21,016 bases of DNA from Hydrogenimonas sp. (GTDB taxonomy: Bacteria; Campylobacterota; Campylobacteria; Campylobacterales; Hydrogenimonadaceae), in NCBI RefSeq assembly GCF_029933015.1, contig NZ_JAOZOZ010000011.1:1-21016 (forward strand), in the 5' to 3' direction. Positions 7,844 to 15,344 of this stretch are shown here, in pieces (within the stretch, counting starts at the first letter, position 1; every line of letters starts with the position of its first letter). The notes under the pieces were generated by a model. The model searched no databases. It was not told the DNA's origin and was given only the letters and a program-made list of their open reading frames with translations. The position numbers and the translations under genes are program-made.

Positions 7844-8467
7844 TCAGCCGATATGCGGCAGCACCTGTGTCAGATCTTTGGTGTCGATGACGACGTTGGC
7901 CTCTTTTTTCAGTATCTCTTTGGCGCAGAAAGCGATGCGCGTGCCCGCATGGGCGAACATGCTGCGGTCGTTGGCGCCGTCACCCACGGCGACCGTATCG
8001 GCTTCGGAAATCCCCAGCAGCCGCTGAAGGCGTACCAGCATGTCCCCTTTCGAGAAGTCGAACATCATGTCGCCGCCGACCAGACCCGTCAGACGGCCGT
8101 CTCTGGCGTGCAGGACGTTTGAAAAGTCGGCGTCGAAGCCCAGTACTTCCCGGGCGTGCCCCGTGGCGTTGCGGAACCCGCCGCTGAAGACCACGACCCT
8201 GTGGCCCGCCTCTTTCAGTTTTTTCACCGTCTCTTCCGCACCCGGCATCAGGGGAAGATTCCGGCAGATGGCATCCACCTTCTCCACCTCCAGCCCTTCC
8301 AGAAGCTGCACCCGCGTCGTCAGACTCTCGAAAAAGTCGAGCTCCCCCCGCATCGCCCGTTCGGTGATGACCGCCACCTTCTCCATGAGCCCCAGAGGCT
8401 CCGCCAGAAAGTCGATGGTCTCACCGTCCATCAGTGTCGAGTCGAAATCGAAAACTATCAGTTTCAC
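7844..8467 (-). CDS. serB: Phosphoserine phosphatase
   Basis: HAD-superfamily enzyme, 207 aa, that converts O-phosphoserine to serine, the last step of serine biosynthesis, in the cytosol. Motif I is FDFDSTLMDGE with nucleophile D7 and acid D9, motif II has S95 in VVFSGGF, motif III K140 in FSKGD, and motif IV is GDGANDRSM with D163 and D167. All are intact. The length matches short SerB forms without an N-terminal ACT domain. The start is GTG at 8467, five bases after a perfect AAGGAG ribosome site (8473-8478). The gene diverges from metF across a 149-base region with a large inverted repeat. Serine feeds one-carbon metabolism, so its closeness to metF makes metabolic sense. Confidence 0.95.
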   Translation of the reverse strand: MKLIVFDFDSTLMDGETIDFLAEPLGLMEKVAVITERAMRGELDFFESLTTRVQLLEGLEVEKVDAICRNLPLMPGAEETVKKLKEAGHRVVVFSGGFRNATGHAREVLGFDADFSNVLHARDGRLTGLVGGDMMFDFSKGDMLVRLQRLLGISEADTVAVGDGANDRSMFAHAGTRIAFCAKEILKKEANVVIDTKDLTQVLPHIG

Positions 8468-8486
8468 TTGGGCTCCTTCGTCGCTG

Positions 8487-8563
8487 TTATTGGTGTATTT
8501 GTTATTGGTATATTGGTATCAAAGGTACATCCAAATACACCAATACACCAATAACCAATACAC
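8487..8563. repeat. Imperfect inverted repeat in the serB-metF intergenic region
   Basis: The arms 8493-8516 and 8540-8563 are inverse complements at 22 of 24 positions, with a 23-base loop. Both arms consist of recurring words (TATTGGT, GTATTTG; CCAATACA, CCAATAA). A second pairing register exists: 8487-8500 against 8533-8546 pairs 13 of 14. The element ends 11 bases before the metF -10 box and is very AT-rich compared with its neighbours. Confidence 0.8.
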
Positions 8564-8574
8564 AAACAAAGTGT

Positions 8575-8580
8575 TATAAT
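8575..8580 (+). promoter_or_regulatory. Putative -10 box for metF
   Basis: A perfect TATAAT lies 36 bases before the metF ATG, predicting transcription start near 8587 and a leader of about 30 bases. No -35 is obvious; the inverted repeat occupies the upstream position. Confidence 0.6.
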
Positions 8581-8616
8581 ACCCCAACCAAAATAACAGC
8601 GAGATAATGGACACGT

Positions 8617-9531
8617 ATGTTTGAACGACTGATAAAAAAACTTCAAGATCCCAAAAAAAGCTACATCACACTCGAGACGACCCCCCGGCACGACGCCACC
8701 TTCATGCCGATCATCGAGACCATCGACAAGCTCGGAATCGCGGAGAAGGTGGACGGTTTCAGCACCACCGACAATCCGCTGGCGAAGCTGAAGTTCAACA
8801 GCATCATCGCGGCCCATCAGTTGCAGCAGCATTTCAAAAAGCCGGTTTTGGCCACGATGACGATGCGCGACCGCAACAAGATCGCCCTGCAGTCCGACCT
8901 GCTCGGAGCCAACGCTATCGACGTGCGCGCCATCCTGGCCCTGACCGGCGACCCGGCCAAGATCAGCGACCAGCCCAACGCCAAAGGGGTCTTCGAAAGC
9001 GACAGCACGATGCTGCTGGACATCGTCAAATGTTTCAACGCCGGCATCGACTACGCGGGCCGGGAATTCGGCATCAAGCCCAAACCCATCTACCCCTTCG
9101 CGGTCTCCAACGCCTTCGCCAAAAACCCGAAAACGCTTCTTAAAAGGTTCGTCAAAAAGCTCGACCACGGCGCGCTGGGCATCATCACCCAGCCGGTCTT
9201 CGACAGAGAAAACGTCCTGATGCTTCTGGAACTCTTCGAAGAGGCCAAAGCCTCCAACAGCAAGGGGAAAAACGGAACGCTGATCCTCGGTCTCTTCCCG
9301 GTCACGCGCCTGAAAACGGCACAGTTTCTCTCATCCCACGTACCGGGTATCCATGTACCGAAAAAGTGGATCGACGCCCTCTACGAAGCCCAGAAAAAGG
9401 GAGAGAAGACGGAGGAGAAAGTGGGGCTGGAGCTGAGCATGGAGCTCTACGCCTCGATCATGGAGATCCATCCGAAAATCCACATCATGACCGCCAACCG
9501 CTTCTCACTCGCCAAGAAACTCCTGTCATAA
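8617..9531 (+). CDS. metF: Methylenetetrahydrofolate reductase family protein
   Basis: A 304 aa (beta/alpha)8 flavoprotein that should reduce 5,10-methylene- to 5-methyl-tetrahydrofolate, supplying the methyl group for methionine. I see MTMRDRN (residues 81-87), LALTGDP (108-113, D112 aligning with E. coli D120), ANAIDVRAI, and PVFDRENVL in the second half. The N-terminal ITLETTPR replaces the usual FEFFPPR motif but keeps the catalytic glutamate (E20). The start ATG has GGA at a short distance. It is transcribed alone, away from serB and towards cheW. The unusual N-terminus could mean a divergent branch of the family (such as MetV-like proteins), so the physiological substrate is likely rather than certain. 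Confidence 0.85.
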   Translation: MFERLIKKLQDPKKSYITLETTPRHDATFMPIIETIDKLGIAEKVDGFSTTDNPLAKLKFNSIIAAHQLQQHFKKPVLATMTMRDRNKIALQSDLLGANAIDVRAILALTGDPAKISDQPNAKGVFESDSTMLLDIVKCFNAGIDYAGREFGIKPKPIYPFAVSNAFAKNPKTLLKRFVKKLDHGALGIITQPVFDRENVLMLLELFEEAKASNSKGKNGTLILGLFPVTRLKTAQFLSSHVPGIHVPKKWIDALYEAQKKGEKTEEKVGLELSMELYASIMEIHPKIHIMTANRFSLAKKLLS

Positions 9532-9535
9532 TGCA

Positions 9536-9561
9536 AAAAGCCCGCGCAAAAAGCGCGGGCT
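9536..9561 (-). terminator. Intrinsic terminator downstream of cheW
   Basis: A 9-bp perfect stem, AGCCCGCGC (9539-9547) and GCGCGGGCT (9553-9561), with a 5-base loop. Read on the minus strand the stem runs into a TTTTTGC tract, so it should end the chemotaxis operon. Read on the plus strand after metF it has the stem but no U-run, so it would be weak there. Confidence 0.8.
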
Positions 9562-9595
9562 CCCGTTCCCTCTTCCCCGTTTCCCGTTCACTTTT
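9561..9595. repeat. Heptamer tandem tract between cheW and its terminator
   Basis: Five 7-mers in register: TCCCGTT, CCCTCTT, CCCCGTT, TCCCGTT, CACTTTT. The tract joins the palindrome at the cheW stop codon to the terminator stem. On the cheW-coding strand it reads as purine-rich GGGAAC/GTGAAC words, like the tract after argC. Confidence 0.7.
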
Positions 9596-9616
9596 TAGAC
9601 GCTCCGCGTCTAAAAA
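9592..9616. repeat. Perfect palindromic hairpin covering the cheW stop codon
   Basis: TTTTTAGACGC (9592-9602) and GCGTCTAAAAA (9606-9616) are exact inverse complements separated by three bases. The cheW stop codon (9610-9612) lies inside the second arm. The hairpin has T/A tracts on both sides, so it could act as a terminator in either direction or protect an mRNA 3' end. Confidence 0.7.
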
Positions 9617-10107
9617 TCTCTCTTCAGCAATGCCTCCACATTGAGAATCGAGACCAGTTTCTCCTCCTGTTTGCCGACGCCATAGATCAGATTCTGCTCG
9701 TCGTGGATCGTCTCCGGCGCCGGATCGATGGCGCTTTCGGGGATGCGCATCGCCTGGGTCAGACGGTCGATGACAAAGCCTGCGATCTCGTCGTTGTGCT
9801 TGATCACCATGTAGCGCGTATCTTCGTTCTCTTTCGAACGGGAGAGTCCGAACTTCATCCGCAGGTCGATGAGCGGCAGCACACTGCCCCGGAGGTTGAA
9901 GACACCCAGGACATAGGGGGGCGTCTTGGGCACACGTGTGTACTCGATCGGTTTGATGATCTCCTGGATTCCCAGGATCGGCACGGCGAACTCCTCGTCT
10001 CCCACCATGAAACCGACCAACTGGATGATGTTTTCGATATCGGTCTCGAGTGGCGCCTTCTGCTGTTGCTGCTGCTTTTTCAGTACCTGTTCGAGTTGTG
10101 TGCTCAT
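9610..10107 (-). CDS. cheW: Chemotaxis coupling protein CheW
   Basis: A 165 aa adaptor that couples chemoreceptors to CheA in the polar signalling array. One CheW domain spans about residues 25-162: LVGFMVGDEEFAVPI, the IIKPIEYTRVP region, the conserved GVFNLRGSVLPLIDLR (68-83) and a C-terminal ILNVEALL helix. The first 24 residues are an extra polar extension with a run of five glutamines. The start overlaps the cheA stop as ATGA (10104-10107). It is the last gene of a long co-directional run and is followed by a hairpin on the stop codon and a terminator. Confidence 0.96.
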   Translation of the reverse strand: MSTQLEQVLKKQQQQQKAPLETDIENIIQLVGFMVGDEEFAVPILGIQEIIKPIEYTRVPKTPPYVLGVFNLRGSVLPLIDLRMKFGLSRSKENEDTRYMVIKHNDEIAGFVIDRLTQAMRIPESAIDPAPETIHDEQNLIYGVGKQEEKLVSILNVEALLKRDF

Positions 10108-12581
10108 GATCTCTGCTCCGCGTCGAGATTGATGTTTCTGGCCACGACGTTCATCAGATATTCGGGCGTATAGGGTTTGGTGATGTACTCGGTCATCCCC
10201 ACCTCGACGCCTCTGAGACGGTCGCTGCGGCTGGTGCGGCTCGTGACGGCGATGAGCGGCACCTGCTTGAACTTGTTGAATTTACGTATCTCGCTGGCCA
10301 GCGTGTAGCCGTCCATGCGCGGCATCTCGATATCGACCAGGGCCGCATCGAAAGATTTGCTGCCGTCTTTCATGATGTTCAGCGCTTCGACACCGTTGGT
10401 CGCCTCGGTGATCGAGATGCCCAGTGGCTCCAGCGCCTTGCGCATGATGGTCCGGTCGGTCTTGGAGTCGTCGACGATCAGGATGTTGTAATCGGCCGGA
10501 GAGTTCTTCTCTCTCACCGCCTCCTGGCTTTCGAGGTTCTGAAGAGTGCTTTTGACGCTTTTTGCCATGTTCATCAGCGCACCCACATCGACGATGAGCG
10601 TCACGCGGCCGTCTCCCCGGATCGTCGCACCGGCGATCCCTTCGATACCCTTGAGATACTCGCCCAGGGACTTGATGACGATCTCCTCCTGTCCCACCAG
10701 CGAATCGACGATGACTCCCAGCTTGCTCTCGGCCAGGCCGATGATGACGACATAGGCGTGCTCGCCCATCTTGAAGACCCTCTCCACATCGAAAATATCG
10801 GCCAGGTGTACCAGCGGAAGCACCTCGTCTCTCAGACGCAGGACACTGCGCCCCTCCACACTCTGGATCTCGTCCGGCGTGATCCGTACCGTCTCCAGTA
10901 CCGACGCCAGCGGTACGGCGTAGTACTCTTCCTGTACGCTGACCAGCAGTGACTGGATAATCGCCAGCGTCAGGGGAATTTTCAGTTTGAGAGTCGTTCC
11001 CTTATCCATTTCGGAGTCGACTTCGATGATACCGTTGAGTTTTTCGATATTCGATTTGACCACATCCATACCGACACCGCGTCCCGAAACGTTGGTGACT
11101 TTTGCGGCGGTGGAGAAGCCGGGCTTGAAGATGAGCATGAAGGCTTCCTTGTCGCTCATCTGGTCCGCCTCTTTCTCGCTGATGAGCCCCTTCTCCATCG
11201 CCTTGGCCTTCAGCATATCGGGATCGAGACCCTTACCGTCGTCGACGATCTCGATGATGATGTGGTTGCCTTCGTTGTAGGCTTTCAGCTGGACCGTTCC
11301 CTTGGCCGGCTTTCCTTTCGCCACACGCTCTTCGGGCGTTTCGATACCGTGGTCGCAGGAGTTGCGGATGATATGCACCAGCGGGTCGCCGATCTCCTCG
11401 ACGATCGACTTGTCCAGCTCGGTCTCCTCCCCGCTGATGACCAGCTCGATCTCCTTGTGGAGTTCCCGGGAGAGATCCCGCACCATGCGGGGAAACTTGT
11501 TGAAGACTTTGCCGATGGGAAGCATCCGCGTCTTCATCACCGCGATCTGCAGATCGGTCGTGACCAGCGAAATGGAGCTGACCACCTGGTTGAGCTCTTC
11601 GAGGAACTGCTCGCCCTCGTACCGCTCCTCCACGTCGTCGTAGATTTTCAGCAGCCGGTTTTTGCCGAGCACCAGCTCCCCGATCAGGTTCATCAGATCG
11701 TCGAGCCGTTTGACGTCGACGCGGATCGTCTGCTCCACCGAAGCCTTCCGCTCTTTCGGGGCGGCGGCTTTGGTCTGCGGTTTCTGTTTCGGCGTGGCGG
11801 GGGGTGCCGATTTGGCCGTCTCTTTCGCTTCCCGGGGCTGCGCCGCTTTCGCTTTGGCCTCTTCCTGGGCTTTGCGTTTGGCCTCTCTTTTTTTGCGATC
11901 CTCCTCCTGGCGCTCTTTCAAAAGACGTTCGATTTCCGCTTCGATCTCCTCTTCGCTCATATCCGACAGATCCGGTTCGCCGGAGCTCTCCGCAGGCTTC
12001 ACTTCCGCCGCTTCCGCTTTTCTTTTCGCTTCGCGACGCTTTCTGTCCTCTTCCTGGCGCTCCTGAAGAAGCCGCTCGATTTCGGCTTCGATCTCCTCTT
12101 CGCTCATCTCAGACAGATCCGGCTCCTCTTCGGCCGGCTCGGGTTCGGGTTCCGCCGCTGCGGCGGGAGCTTCCTCCGCCTCTTTCGGGGCTTCGCCTTT
12201 GAGAACCGCTTCGAGTCTCTCGACCGTCGGTCCCACATCCAGGGCCCCTTCGTCGCTTCCGGTCTCCTTGATATGCTCCAGCAGTGCCTTCATATGGTCG
12301 GTGGATTCGAGCACCACATCCATCACTTCGGGGGTGATGACCAGCTCGCCCCGGCGCGCTTTGTTGAGAACATCCTCCATATGGTGGGTCAGATGGGTCA
12401 GTACATCGAAGTTGAGAAAGGAGCTCGACCCCTTGATCGTATGGGCCACCCGGAAAATCCGGTTGAGCAGATCGAGATCTTCGGGACTGTTTTCGAGTTC
12501 GATCAGATCGTTGTCGAGCTGTTCGATCATCTCGAACGCTTCGATCAGAAAGTCTTCGAGTATCTCTTGAAATTCATCCAT
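10104..12581 (-). CDS. cheA: Chemotaxis histidine kinase CheA with C-terminal receiver domain (CheA-REC)
   Basis: An 825 aa kinase that phosphorylates CheY-type regulators in response to receptors. Order of domains: P1/HPt (about 1-105, phospho-histidine H47 in RVAHTIKGSSS); a charged linker (about 130-280) where P2 would be; P3 dimerization (about 285-345); the HATPase core with IIRNSCDHGIE, DDGKGLD and GRGVGMD; P5 CheW-like (about 530-675); receiver domain 698-825 with phospho-aspartate D750, T780 and K802. The C-terminal REC fusion is typical of Campylobacterota (CheAY), where it is thought to act as a phosphate sink. No P2 domain is recognisable; the linker holds two near-identical 40-residue copies. 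ATG at 12581 follows AAGGAAG, 9 bases after the cheV stop. Confidence 0.97.
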   Translation of the reverse strand: MDEFQEILEDFLIEAFEMIEQLDNDLIELENSPEDLDLLNRIFRVAHTIKGSSSFLNFDVLTHLTHHMEDVLNKARRGELVITPEVMDVVLESTDHMKALLEHIKETGSDEGALDVGPTVERLEAVLKGEAPKEAEEAPAAAAEPEPEPAEEEPDLSEMSEEEIEAEIERLLQERQEEDRKRREAKRKAEAAEVKPAESSGEPDLSDMSEEEIEAEIERLLKERQEEDRKKREAKRKAQEEAKAKAAQPREAKETAKSAPPATPKQKPQTKAAAPKERKASVEQTIRVDVKRLDDLMNLIGELVLGKNRLLKIYDDVEERYEGEQFLEELNQVVSSISLVTTDLQIAVMKTRMLPIGKVFNKFPRMVRDLSRELHKEIELVISGEETELDKSIVEEIGDPLVHIIRNSCDHGIETPEERVAKGKPAKGTVQLKAYNEGNHIIIEIVDDGKGLDPDMLKAKAMEKGLISEKEADQMSDKEAFMLIFKPGFSTAAKVTNVSGRGVGMDVVKSNIEKLNGIIEVDSEMDKGTTLKLKIPLTLAIIQSLLVSVQEEYYAVPLASVLETVRITPDEIQSVEGRSVLRLRDEVLPLVHLADIFDVERVFKMGEHAYVVIIGLAESKLGVIVDSLVGQEEIVIKSLGEYLKGIEGIAGATIRGDGRVTLIVDVGALMNMAKSVKSTLQNLESQEAVREKNSPADYNILIVDDSKTDRTIMRKALEPLGISITEATNGVEALNIMKDGSKSFDAALVDIEMPRMDGYTLASEIRKFNKFKQVPLIAVTSRTSRSDRLRGVEVGMTEYITKPYTPEYLMNVVARNINLDAEQRS
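11859..12125 (-). repeat. In-frame duplication in the CheA linker
   Basis: Residues 153-192 and 202-241 of CheA are two copies of one charged segment, 49 residues (147 bases) apart. Both begin EPDLS, contain MSEEEIEAEIERLL, then ERQEEDRK and REAKRKA. In the 37 residues from EPDLS to the end of REAKRKA only three conservative changes occur (E/D, Q/K, R/K). The DNA of the two copies is also very similar, with few mismatches over the first 50 bases, so the duplication is fairly recent. The segment should form a long charged single helix or coiled coil. Confidence 0.9.
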
Positions 12582-12590
12582 GATTCTTCC

Positions 12591-13541
12591 TTATGCATCC
12601 TGCTTGATGTGCGACCGGACGATCTTCGCGATCTCGGCATAGAAGACGTTGGCGTCGAACTTGACCATATACCCTTCACCGCCGGCCTCCTTGCCGCGCT
12701 CTTCGCTGAAATGGTCACTGATGGAGGAGTTGAAGACGATGGGAATCTCGTCGAACCGCGGGTCCTCTTTCACTTTGGCTGCGAAATGGAAGCCGTCCAT
12801 CCGCGGCATCTCCACATCGGAGACGATGATTTTCAGATCGTTTTTGAGATTTTCGCCGTAGTGTTCGTAGAGCTCTTCGAGCTTCTCGATCCCCTCCTGG
12901 CCGTCTTTGGCCTCGATGACGTTGAAGCCCATCTTCTGCAGGGCATCCTTGACGATCTTTCTGGCCGTCAGACTGTCGTCGAGCACCATCGCCATACCGT
13001 TGAACCTGTCGATGGTGACTTCACTGTTCACGTCGGGCTGATAGAATCCCAGATCCTCCACGACGCTTTCGAGATCCAGGACCAGAAGGACCTCGTCGTT
13101 TTCGATCCGTGTGACACCGGTGATCTTGCTCTTGTCCAGAATCCCCTCTCCCGACGAAAAAGAGGCGGGCTCGATATCGCTCCAGCTGATTCGGCGGATA
13201 CGCTTGGCTTCGTGAACCACGAAGCCGATCAGGATATTGTTGAACTCGGCGATGATGACACGGGGATGGATCTCCTTGGTTTCGGGTGTCTTGATACCCA
13301 TCCATTTGGCGAGATTGACGACGGGTATCACCACGCCCCGCAGATCGAAAATCCCTTCGATGTAGTCGGGAACACCGGGAAGCTCGGTCAATTTGGGGTA
13401 CTTGATGATCTCCCGTACTTTCGCCACGTTGATCCCGTAGATACCCTCGTAGATTTTCCCGTTCTCCTCTTTGAAAATGCGAAAATCCACAAGTTCCAGT
13501 TCGTTGGTCCCGACCTGCAAAACATCGTTTTTAGATCCCAT
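12591..13541 (-). CDS. cheV: Chemotaxis protein CheV (CheW domain plus receiver domain)
   Basis: A 316 aa coupling protein. The CheW-like domain (about 12-165) contains IEGIFDLRGVVIPVVNLAKW (61-80) for receptor and CheA contact. The receiver domain (about 183-312) has acidic pair D188/D189, phospho-acceptor D242 in SDVEMPRMDG, S272 and K294, all intact. CheV adapts signalling by phosphorylation from CheA. ATG at 13541 follows AAAGGA at good spacing (13547-13552) and overlaps the end of the lpxH-like gene by 11 bases; cheA follows after 9 bases. The gene order cheV-cheA-cheW is the usual core chemotaxis cluster of Campylobacterota. Confidence 0.97.
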   Translation of the reverse strand: MGSKNDVLQVGTNELELVDFRIFKEENGKIYEGIYGINVAKVREIIKYPKLTELPGVPDYIEGIFDLRGVVIPVVNLAKWMGIKTPETKEIHPRVIIAEFNNILIGFVVHEAKRIRRISWSDIEPASFSSGEGILDKSKITGVTRIENDEVLLVLDLESVVEDLGFYQPDVNSEVTIDRFNGMAMVLDDSLTARKIVKDALQKMGFNVIEAKDGQEGIEKLEELYEHYGENLKNDLKIIVSDVEMPRMDGFHFAAKVKEDPRFDEIPIVFNSSISDHFSEERGKEAGGEGYMVKFDANVFYAEIAKIVRSHIKQDA

Positions 13542-14277
13542 TGCGATCCTTTACCTCTACAAATTCCATTCCGTCGTTCGCACTCTTCACGATCAGATAG
13601 CTTCGGCTGCAGGCGAAAGCCGGCAGATTCCGATATTCGATATCTCCAAATTTCAGATGGACGTTCTGGTGAAAATGTCCGTCGATCCATATATCGAACA
13701 AATAGCGTTTTTTTATAATACCCAGACGGTTTTTCGCTCTCTCTTCGAAATCCTCGATGCGATAGCAGGGGCGCTTTCTCCTGTTGTAGCCTTCGAGCCA
13801 CCGTATGATCGCGCCGCCTGTGAACGTATCGATCAGATTGAGAACCCTGTCTACCAGAGGATTGCGTATCCAGGCCGTATAGATCTCGTACCCCGCTCCC
13901 TGAAGAATATCGCCGTGATGGAGTGCGACGCTCTTGTCGGCGAAGGTGGCGATCAGAGGCTGTTTGGAACGCTCGAAGACCCTTATCGAGTCCCCGAAAA
14001 CCCTTTTGAGCCCGAAATCGTGGTTTCCTTCGAGATAGACGATCTCCGTCCGCATACTTATGCGTTTTAAAAGATCGACCATTTTCCGATTCGGTTCAAT
14101 CGAGTTGGGAGCGTGGCCGAAAAGCAGATCGAAAATATCCCCCATCAGGATCATCTGCGGCGGCAGATCTTCGTCCAAAACAGAGGAGAGAAATTCGTAG
14201 AGGGAGGGGTTGTAGTGGGCGTAGTGGGCGTCGGCGATGAGCCAGGCCCCCTCTTTCAATGTCATGGAGGGGCTCAT
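13531..14277 (-). CDS. lpxH: Metallophosphoesterase, probable UDP-2,3-diacylglucosamine diphosphatase (LpxH-like)
   Basis: A 248 aa calcineurin-type phosphoesterase with all five metal motifs: D16-A-H18, GDIFD (46-50), GNHD (84-87), H121 in HHGDIL, and GHFH (200-203). LpxH makes lipid X from UDP-2,3-diacylglucosamine, the step just before LpxB; lpxB lies three genes upstream in the same run, which supports this role. The family also includes other phosphoesterases, and GNHD differs from the GNRD of E. coli LpxH, so the substrate is inferred. Near the first motif a 9-base duplication gives AHYAHY. Start ATG 14277 has GAAGG close by; a second in-frame Met is at residue 5. It overlaps cheV by 11 bases. 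Confidence 0.8.
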   Translation of the reverse strand: MSPSMTLKEGAWLIADAHYAHYNPSLYEFLSSVLDEDLPPQMILMGDIFDLLFGHAPNSIEPNRKMVDLLKRISMRTEIVYLEGNHDFGLKRVFGDSIRVFERSKQPLIATFADKSVALHHGDILQGAGYEIYTAWIRNPLVDRVLNLIDTFTGGAIIRWLEGYNRRKRPCYRIEDFEERAKNRLGIIKKRYLFDIWIDGHFHQNVHLKFGDIEYRNLPAFACSRSYLIVKSANDGMEFVEVKDRNGI

Positions 14278-14291
14278 TCGCCTTCGGCTCC

Positions 14292-14331
14292 CATCTTTCC
14301 GTTCACCTTTTACCGTTCACCGTTCACTTTT
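14292..14331. repeat. Heptamer tandem tract between argC and the lpxH-like gene
   Basis: Five 7-mers in register from 14292: CATCTTT, CCGTTCA, CCTTTTA, CCGTTCA, CCGTTCA, then CTTTT. The CCGTTCA unit occurs three times. On the transcribed strand it reads TGAACGG and begins right after the argC stop codon, filling most of the 56-base gap to the next gene. Confidence 0.8.
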
Positions 14332-14333
14332 CA

Positions 14334-15341
14334 TCAGGGGACATAGGCGAACTTCGGTATCCCCAGCGTTTCGTCGAATCCGCTGATGATGTTGGCGTTG
14401 ACGACGGCTTGGGAGCTGGCGCCTCTGAGCAGATTGTCGATGGCGGAACTGATGAAGAGGCTCGTACCGTTCATCGTGGCATAGATGTCGCAGAAATTGG
14501 TGCCGGCCACCGATTTGATGTCGACCGGTTCGGTGCGCACGCGTACGAAGGGCTCCTCTTTGTAGAGATCGTTCAGCACTTCGATCGGGTCGAGTTCGTT
14601 TTCGAGCTGCATATAGACGCTGCAGAGCATGCCCCGGGTCACAGGCAACAGATGGGGCACGAAGTTCACCTGTACCTGCGTCAGGAAGAGGTCGTCGATC
14701 TTCTCCGCGATTTCTGGGGCGTGCCGGTGTTTGATCGGATTGTAGGCGAAGATGTTTTCGTTGATCGTGACGTAGTGGGTCGTGGCGGAGAGTTTCTTTC
14801 CCGCACCGCTGACCCCGCTTTTGGCGTCGATGAAGATCGGCGTATCGGCTTTGATGTAGGGCACGAAAGGCAGAAGGCCCAGCAAAGAGGCGGTCGGATA
14901 GCATCCCGGATTGGCCACGAGACGGCTCTCTTTCAGCGCCTCCCTGTAAAACTCTGGCAGCCCGTAGACCGCTTCGGGCAGATGTGCCGTATCTTCGTGG
15001 GGGCAGTAGTGGGCTTCGTAGGTGCCCAGCTTGAGGCGATAGTCGGCGGAGAGGTCCACCACTTTCACACCCCTTTCCAGAAGTTCCCTCGCAAACCCCA
15101 TCGCCGTCTTGTGGGGCAGCGCCAGAAAGGCGATCTGCGCCACATCGGCCACCGCCGCCGCATCCGCCTTCTCCACCGGCATCGATACGACATCTTTGAG
15201 AGAGGGGTGAAGCCCGTCGACCGTCGTCTCCCCTTCGCTGGTAGCCACATAGACCAGTTCGAATTCCGGATGCTGGAAAAGGATCTTCACCAGCTCCAGC
15301 CCGGTATAGCCGCTCGCTCCGATAATCGCTACGGGAATCAT
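14334..15341 (-). CDS. argC: N-acetyl-gamma-glutamyl-phosphate reductase
   Basis: A 335 aa cytosolic NADPH-dependent enzyme, third step of arginine biosynthesis. The Rossmann motif GASGYTGLELVKIL starts at residue 8, and the catalytic cysteine C147 lies in VANPGCYPTAS. Further family motifs are LALPHKTAM (74-81), VDLSADYRL (95-103) and a late GTNFCDI. The length is typical of the short ArgC form. ATG at 15341 follows the greA stop by 3 bases, so the two are coupled. No other arginine gene is nearby; in this phylum arg genes are often scattered. Confidence 0.96.
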   Translation of the reverse strand: MIPVAIIGASGYTGLELVKILFQHPEFELVYVATSEGETTVDGLHPSLKDVVSMPVEKADAAAVADVAQIAFLALPHKTAMGFARELLERGVKVVDLSADYRLKLGTYEAHYCPHEDTAHLPEAVYGLPEFYREALKESRLVANPGCYPTASLLGLLPFVPYIKADTPIFIDAKSGVSGAGKKLSATTHYVTINENIFAYNPIKHRHAPEIAEKIDDLFLTQVQVNFVPHLLPVTRGMLCSVYMQLENELDPIEVLNDLYKEEPFVRVRTEPVDIKSVAGTNFCDIYATMNGTSLFISSAIDNLLRGASSQAVVNANIISGFDETLGIPKFAYVP

Positions 15342-15344
15342 GAC

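Noticed and set aside
8487..8563. CRISPR-like array at the repeated CCAATA words
   Set aside because: Units are 7-9 bases, spaced 7-9 bases apart, with no constant repeat or unique spacers of 25-40 bases and no cas genes.
11262..13718. An 818-codon open frame on the plus strand opposite cheA and cheV
   Set aside because: Phe/Arg-rich mirror of CheA and CheV codons with no recognisable motif; CheA and CheV are certain on the minus strand.
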